From the NCBI RefSeq assembly GCF_000003605.2, contig NW_003121911.1:1254361-1281542 (forward strand): a stretch of DNA of 27,182 nt, written 5' to 3'. Numbering within the stretch: position 1 is the first letter of the stretch; each line of letters starts with the position of its first letter. The stretch is from Saccoglossus kowalevskii (lineage: Eukaryota > Hemichordata > Enteropneusta > Harrimaniidae). Shown here in pieces: positions 20,881-27,182 of the stretch. The position numbers and the translations under genes were made by a program. The notes under the pieces were generated by a model. The model made no database searches and was not told the origin of the DNA. It saw nothing but the letters and a program-made list of their open reading frames with translations.

Positions 20881-22770
20881 TGAGTGGCCTATCAGTGCTC
20901 TTCAAATAAAGGATACACATTTCAGAGGGTCTCCTGGACACATCAACCCTGGTTTAATTGTCTGATGGGAAAAGTGTGTCCATATTTACTCCTAAACAAA
21001 GCACTTGTATTAAGTGTTTGTCAATCATAATTATATTGTTAAATGGTCAGATGTCTTACAAAAATATTCCAGATATTGAAATTATTTTCCTATTTTTTAT
21101 GAGTAAATTTGTATTTTGGTATTTACAAATAATTGATCCCTGGAATGCTACTCATGCTATTTATTCACAAGTGGGTGTATCTACTTTGTTGAGTAATGCC
21201 AGTATTGAAGTTTTATCAGATTTTGGAGTCCAGTGCTACACAGATCCGCTGTCCATAAATGGCAGGCAATCAGTTTAGATGTTGAAAAAACATTGATTTC
21301 ATCTCACTTAAGCTGCAGAATTGGAAATTCAATTATATCGCTATGGAAACAATCCTACTTTACTTTGTTATCTACCGTCTATCGAGTATAGTTGCATCCA
21401 AAAGAAATGCCGCATAATAGAAGTGCAAGTAAGTTTCTTTTGAAATTGGATTTTGACAAAAATAAAACTCTGATTGATTGGTCCAGTATGGTGACCTACA
21501 TGTTTCAGTTTATTTGATTTGTTTCTTTGAAAGCACACTGAAAATCAGAAAAGTGGTCTCCATCACTCAGGATTGTCCTGCCTGAATACATTAAAATGTG
21601 TAATCAATCAAAATAATAGCATAAAATGCCATGCCATGAACTTTCAGCAATTAATCATCTAGCTGAATTTGTCCATTGTTGGTGTGATTAGGCATTTAGG
21701 TGCTCCAATTTCCAATTTCACAGAATTTGCTGTATTATTACCGCATGTACTTTACTATATGTAAGTTATAAATCCAATGATTTTCAAATAAATATTTGGT
21801 AAATGTATAGAAAATAGACATGTTTTTACACGTAATAAACAGAAATAACAGTCGTGCAAGATTAAATGAAAACTGCAATCTGAAATTAGGGTGTTTTGGC
21901 AAGGTTTCGACAAATATTCACCTGGAACTATGCTTGCACTTCTATTATATGTTGATATGTTGTTTTCATTACGAGTATAAATAAAAATTACAGTACATGT
22001 AGTATTATTTGAAAAAGATGAATATTAATTTTTTTTTTTACACAATGATGACTTAATTATTCTTATTCTTAATTATTCACAGCTAAATTTTAGTCTGTAT
22101 TTTCAACCCAAAATTCTTAGATATATTATTCAATGTTTCAAGATTTTTATACTGAATTTTGCCATGAAAAAAAAATATTGTGCTTCATTAGTTTGTATCC
22201 ATCCTAGATTCTCAATGGACAAGGTTGTAATACAGCTACACCATGTTTTAATAAAAACATAAAAAAAAAACGATCAAATGACAGATACGTAAATACAAAT
22301 GTATGTTCAAGCCAAAGATGTTACTTATTGATGGTAATTGCATATACAACATGAACTTAGAAATAAGGTTTGTGCTTGTTATCACTTATGAGTGCCTGTC
22401 CAGTGTTTATATGATTGTTGCAAAGTTTGCTGTGATTCTTTGCTGTTGACTCATCAGGGTTCTGGCCGATGTGTCTACAGGCATCTTGCAGTCTCTGTTA
22501 TTACCTGCTATTTATATACTACTTTCTGTCCCTGGAACCTTTTGATGTCTATTTCTTGAATTGTAATCCACAGCCAGGGGGATGTATAGTATATATACAT
22601 TGTATACAAAGACATTCACTGCTAGAATACACAGAACGTGCATGTTGAATACCCATCAGTACAGCATCTACAATAAAGATAGTCTAAGCTTTTAAGTATT
22701 TAACATTTGCTTGTTTAAAATAACCCACATTGGTTCCTTTGATGTGTAGTAAAGAAGATTTGGTAATTGT

Positions 22771-22845
22771 TGTCCTATTTAAAATAACTATTCAAAATAG
22801 CCAGACGTTTCGACCCATAGGATCTGCTCTAGTAGATTATAGAGA
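22771..22845 (-). mobile_element. Possible short transposon-derived fragment
   Basis: The minus strand reads GATCCTATGGGTCGAAACGTCTGGCTATTTTGAATAG... in short form. A GGxCGAAACGTC block like this is frequent near the ends of retroelements in many animal genomes. The match is from memory and the fragment is under 80 bp. Confidence 0.25.
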
Positions 22846-23089
22846 TGTAAATACGAGAACGTGAGAACTTGCATAATGACTACAAAATTTAAGTATAAAA
22901 AGATTCTACAATAATACATGTATACGATCACTAGGTAACAAGCACAGGGAATGAGTTGAACAGTTTAAAAAGAGAAGCATTGTCTAATTAGATGAGTGAT
23001 ATTTAGCTAATTTTAGCTGATCAATACACTTTCATTAAAGTCTTTGAACCTTTTTTTAAGATTGCTCATATGCAAGGTTATATGTGAGA

Positions 23090-23210
23090 AAAAATTACAT
23101 AAATTAGCCAATTTTTAGTTGTTCCACACAGATTCTTCAATTACCACTTCTCAGATTTTAATGAAACTTGGTACATAGGTCCTCTCAGATAATCTAAAGA
23201 CTTGATTACC
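23090..23210. repeat. Related copy of repeat family B
   Basis: ATAAATTAGCCAATTTTTAG followed by ACTTGGTACATAGG and a CTCTCAGATAA stretch parallels the arrangement at 17720-17800 (ATAAATTAGTCAATTT, then ACTTGGTACATACG, then CTCTGGTATAA). Confidence 0.45.
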
Positions 23211-24176
23211 TTAAAGTTAAAATCCATATATATTAGAGCATTCAACTAAATATCGCCAACAATACAAGTTTCATTCGGCAAATTTAGCATGTAGAGATCT
23301 CAGATGTATTTGAATACAAAATGCATGAAATTAAAAAAATTTCAGGTTGCCAAATTTCATTGAAAAACTTGCTCCTCAAACAAAACACGGCTACACATGT
23401 CAAAATGAGACCACCCTGTTCTTGTTGGTTGCTATAGATATCAAGTGATGCTTCTAGAACTCTACTCTCCTGAAGTACTGGTAAAATAACAACAAGCACA
23501 TAAACATGCTAACTGTTTTGTGATGGTGTAACCAATAGCACTAATTTGATTAACAAACAATTTTTCCATTAGCAACATGGGCTATGGCTACAAACCTTTC
23601 AGTTTTCAATGACATAGAAAAACAAATGACATGTACAATGTTTTCAACAACAACAAAAAAAAGAATCGTGAAAGCCATGGAGATTTTCTGTCATAGAAAA
23701 GAATTTTCAAATTAAAAACACCTTCATCTGTCATATGGTACAAACGTATTTCCTGCTTGATATATGTTTATGTCCTGAAGGTTTTGATGTTTCAAACATC
23801 TGCATGTCAATCACTGTGTTTTTATCAACTTTTATTCTCTCAAGTTATTTACTGTTTTATTTTTTTTTTTTTAGTCGAAACATTTTGGTTTAATTTTTGG
23901 ATGCTTGCTTGTCTTAATTGCCATGCATCTATATAGTCACAGCTATCTTTTCTTAGAAGTGGACAAGAACCGTCTTGACTAATTTGGTTCAAACATTTTT
24001 ACAACAGCTGGACTACAGATTATTCATTTATATTTATAGATTTTGTGTGTTCTGTCATTTTTCTTGGACATGCATGTAACATTATACTCTGTTCATTTTT
24101 GTGCTGAAAGTACGAAAATGGAGACTTGTAGATTCACCTGTGATGGGACCTAGTTGACATTGATTTACAGATTAGA

Positions 24177-24625
24177 CTCAAAATGGCTGACTGGTAGCCA
24201 CTTTATTTTAATGAATGCTGTTTTTGAGCTATATCTCTGACGTCTTAAAACTTAATACATACATGTACATCATACCTCTAAGCATATATAAGCATGTGTA
24301 TTTGTTTAATGATCCAACTTATGATGGCCAAACGATGGCCATTTTAGTGCAAACAAGTCATCTAAATTAAAAACCGAACTTATTATGCATGGGCAAATTT
24401 TGTGATTAAATTCATGATGTCAGACTGGTGTCAGTTTGAACGAATGCAGTCATTCCAGAGACATACAGTCGCTCTGACATGCCGTGAGCAATAATGTTCA
24501 AACTTCACAATACATCACATATCGTGTCACACCTATGCACATGCATTTCGCAATCCAATTAAAGAAGGCTAGATGGATTCCATTGTGACATCATTAAAGC
24601 TCTAATTCAAAATGGTTGACAGTTT
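24177..24625. repeat. Degenerate tandem array of repeat family A
   Basis: CAAAATGGCTGACTGGTAGCC (24179) with ATTTTAATGAATGC is followed by further partial copies. ACTTAATACATACATG with CATCATACCTC starts near 24251, GATGGCCATTTTAG is near 24335, ACTGGTGTCAGTTTGAACGAATGC is near 24424, TTCAAACTTCACAATACATC is near 24500, and CAAAATGGTTGACAGTTTTG is near 24608. Units are about 140-190 bp and heavily diverged. Confidence 0.5.
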
Positions 24626-27182
24626 TGTTTTATTGTACAATGGAGATGTCAATGACTTGCATTTGTTAAATTACTATGGATCTACTGGGAAAAAAAATCC
24701 ACATTTTGAATCTTATATCAGTGTGAAGAATTGTTCATAATTTTCTACATCTACTCATTAAGAACAGTGAAGATATATTATAGCCCATTAAATACATGCA
24801 AGATGGATTAAAAGGTAATACATGCAGTGTATATAAAATTCAAAAAGTCTGTTGGGTTTTGCTTTTATGTGTCACATTTATTGTTATTAATGATTATTAT
24901 TCATTTATTACAATATGAGAGGTCATTTAAATGAGGTTTTCACTTATTCGTAGCGGTGGTTGCTATGATCACGAGTTACGTCATATCAAAGGTGAGTGGA
25001 TAATACAGTTCATTGCCCCCACAATGTATGAAGAATATTATATAGGGTGATCATCACATGACCAAAATACAGTTTTATGTTTATGATGCTTACGAATTAC
25101 ATGCAAATTTATGCTAATTAGACATGACGTTAGTTATGTACATGTACAAATGTGCGCATAACCAAAGTACAACAATACAACAATATGGCTATTCTGCCCA
25201 ACTTTTCATATTTCATAATATTATAATAGTCATTGTGTAGTAACAGCTTGAAAATGCTGTGCAGTATATATTTGAAAATATTGAATGTGTGTGATTTGGG
25301 GTTTTCATATTGCAACAGCTGTTAATGATATCAATTGAAAGCTTATTGCAGTAACCTGACTCTATTATGTTATACCTTTTTAAAAATGTATTTTTGTTGT
25401 TGCTGCCGTTGAACAAAAAAATAAATATTGAGACAGGTAACTTGAATATATGTTCCTTATAATTAATAACCATCTTTAAGCAGTCGGGGTTGAGCATATG
25501 CATGTATAAGCAGATTGTCTCTTATTTGAAGGGTTAAGGGCGCTGACCCTAATAATAATGAGTGTCTCAACTGGTGCTCTTTATATGAACCATGTTATTC
25601 ATACAGTTACATACATCTCTTCAAATATCATTGTGTATAGTAAGACAGATATACAACACTATTAAATTTGCATCATGAAATCATTCATGGAGCTTAATTA
25701 TTGGGGTCTTGGGACTATAATATGACGTATTTGATGCTATTAATTTGCTATCACAGTGCAATTTTAAAGACTAGGTTATTCAACTCGTAAGCTCTAAGTC
25801 TGTGTTTTGAAAGTTGGTGGAGCGAACTTCAACTGATTTAAGGCACCATATATTTTCCATCAAATTCTGGGAGCAAGCTTTTAGGCAACAACTTGTCTTT
25901 TACGCAGGCACACAATGTTCTAGACGCATATTAAATCATTTTTCTGTCAGTTACATAAAAAATAAATTATCACCATAAAAGACTACAAGTCTGGTTACTG
26001 ACTATCGGCTTTTGTTTTTAATAGGAATATCTTTTAAGACAGACAGTTTTTTATAATAATCTAGCTGTAACCCTGTCTGGGAGAATTACTCTGAATTTAC
26101 TCTGAAAAGACATACGACTGAATCAACATCATGGCTGGTAATGAAATAAGCATTCTATGATAGAACGGTCAACCTGACTTCCTCGAGGGACTCCAGTATT
26201 TCATGTTCAATCTGAGTCTCCTTCAATTAAGTATGCTTGCATGGTTGTTGATATTTCATGCTAGGAAATAACAGGCATCCTGAATGGTTTTCTGGTTGTG
26301 TCATCAGGAAACGCTGGGTGATATAGACAGTATTATGGCATCAGCAAATTATACTGTCTATACCTACCTGAGGTAATGGTAGTAGTTTTGTGCATCACCA
26401 ATATATCTCATCAAAGCAGATTACTATTTCCCTGAAGAGCTGAACACATAGTTGTTTTACTCACAATTACTACTACATGTAATAGAGGCATTAAAACACA
26501 GAACACTGCGCACACGACATGTATGATGCATGGAATAAGTTTCTTTATGATAGGTATTCTTCGGGGATGTCTGGTGGCTGAATGAAAGACATTCTGAGTA
26601 TTGTTTATGTATGTCTGTTTGATTCACGCACTCGGTATATTTTTACTTTGATAATATTTATCTTTGTAGTATTATGAGATTATTATACGAGAATATACCG
26701 CAAAGCATGCACAAACTGAATATGATAATCATATTGACTGGCATGTAGCAGACACTGATGTAATCGTATACTGCTTCAGTGCATAATCTTGTATTCTCAT
26801 GATAGCCTTATTATTATAAATCTTTTCCTTCTCCTAGTAATAATTGAATGAAATATAACAGCCTGATGTATACCAGTGAAAAGAATTTAACGAGATTCAT
26901 GTCCGTGTGACCGTTTGTGTTCAGTGACAGAATTTGTTTCTATCGTGCGCCTCATTGTTGTTGCTTTCGATGTAAATAATTTAAAATGTGGAATCTGACA
27001 TGAATATGATGCAAACAGGGATTTTCCAAACAGGGAAGACATTTGTAATACTTGTGCACAGGGTTTTATGAGACAATTAAATTCGAATGTTTTAATTTGC
27101 ATTTAATTTTACAAATCATCCCTGTTTTATCCTAGTTTCTGAATTCAACCAATAAAACCGAAATGCAAAACTATGTTCTAAC
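24626..27182. other. Intronic tail, no supported gene
   Basis: AT-rich sequence. A near X-box (GTTGCTATGATCAC, 24959-24972, 13 of 14) and the 26322 stem-loop are the only structured features noticed. The minus-strand frames at 25130-25503 and 26887-27102 show no family signature. Confidence 0.5.
26322..26362. repeat. Stem-loop with perfect 12-bp arms
   Basis: TATAGACAGTAT (26322-26333) and ATACTGTCTATA (26351-26362) are exact reverse complements around a 17-base loop. Confidence 0.6.

Larger units (their letters stand above)
7239..27182 (+). other. First intron of the PDE gene, open at the window end
   Basis: After the donor, the next PDE exon should begin with the conserved DPRFN-type segment and the GYKT..LLCMPI motif. 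I searched by eye for an acceptor followed by such codons on the plus strand and found none. The intron therefore seems to exceed 19.9 kb. It is AT-rich, with repeats and motif clusters listed separately. Long first introns carrying regulatory elements are usual for vertebrate PDE genes. A short, diverged second exon could still have been missed. Confidence 0.7.

Noticed and set aside
1-27182. tRNA, rRNA, CRISPR or bacterial-type operons
   Set aside because: No cloverleaf with A and B boxes, no rRNA text, no regularly spaced repeats and no ribosome-binding-site-led gene rows were found.

Overview
The window reads as animal nuclear DNA. It is AT-rich (roughly two thirds A+T by eye), gene-poor and full of homopolymer runs and decayed repeats. 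It contains one clear protein-coding exon, ending in a consensus GTAAGT splice donor. No operons, bacterial-style genes or RNA genes were seen. The exon belongs to a GAF-domain cyclic-nucleotide phosphodiesterase of the PDE5/6/11 class and is most like PDE11. The upstream flank carries a broken reverse-transcriptase fragment of a Penelope-like type that I associate with molluscs and other marine invertebrates. An invertebrate, possibly lophotrochozoan or bivalve, source is therefore my best inference. It is not proven.

Layout. Positions 1-6340 are intergenic. They hold a pair of divergent CTCF-like motifs inside a 15/16 inverted match (1681-1696 and 1899-1914), a short perfect-arm hairpin (1625-1650), and a minus-strand transposon fragment (about 4180-4999) with a frameshifted RT reading. 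Positions 6340-6617 are the presumed promoter and 5' leader, with two overlapping short upstream ORFs. Positions 6618-7238 are the first coding exon of the PDE (207 codons). From 7239 to the window end I see no second PDE exon, so the rest appears to be a first intron longer than 19.9 kb.

The intron is not featureless. It holds a foldback repeat with 80-90 bp arms (9473-9713), two diverged repeat families (17.7/23.1 kb and 20.0/20.8/24.2 kb), and several sequences that look like transcription-factor sites. The most striking stretch is 15995-16060, where an S-like element, an X1-like half site, a perfect CRE (TGACGTCA) and an inverted CCAAT box follow each other with an order and spacing like the MHC class II S-X-X2-Y enhanceosome. 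It is followed within 0.9 kb by three full RFX X-box matches (16530, 16798, 16854). More X-boxes lie at 14606 and 20571, and a second perfect CRE lies at 19407. My working hypothesis is that about 16.0-16.9 kb is an intronic enhancer or alternative promoter bound by RFX, CREB and NF-Y class factors. If so, a cAMP/cGMP-degrading enzyme would be under cAMP-responsive, possibly cilia- or neuron-related, control. All regulatory calls rest on motif reading alone.
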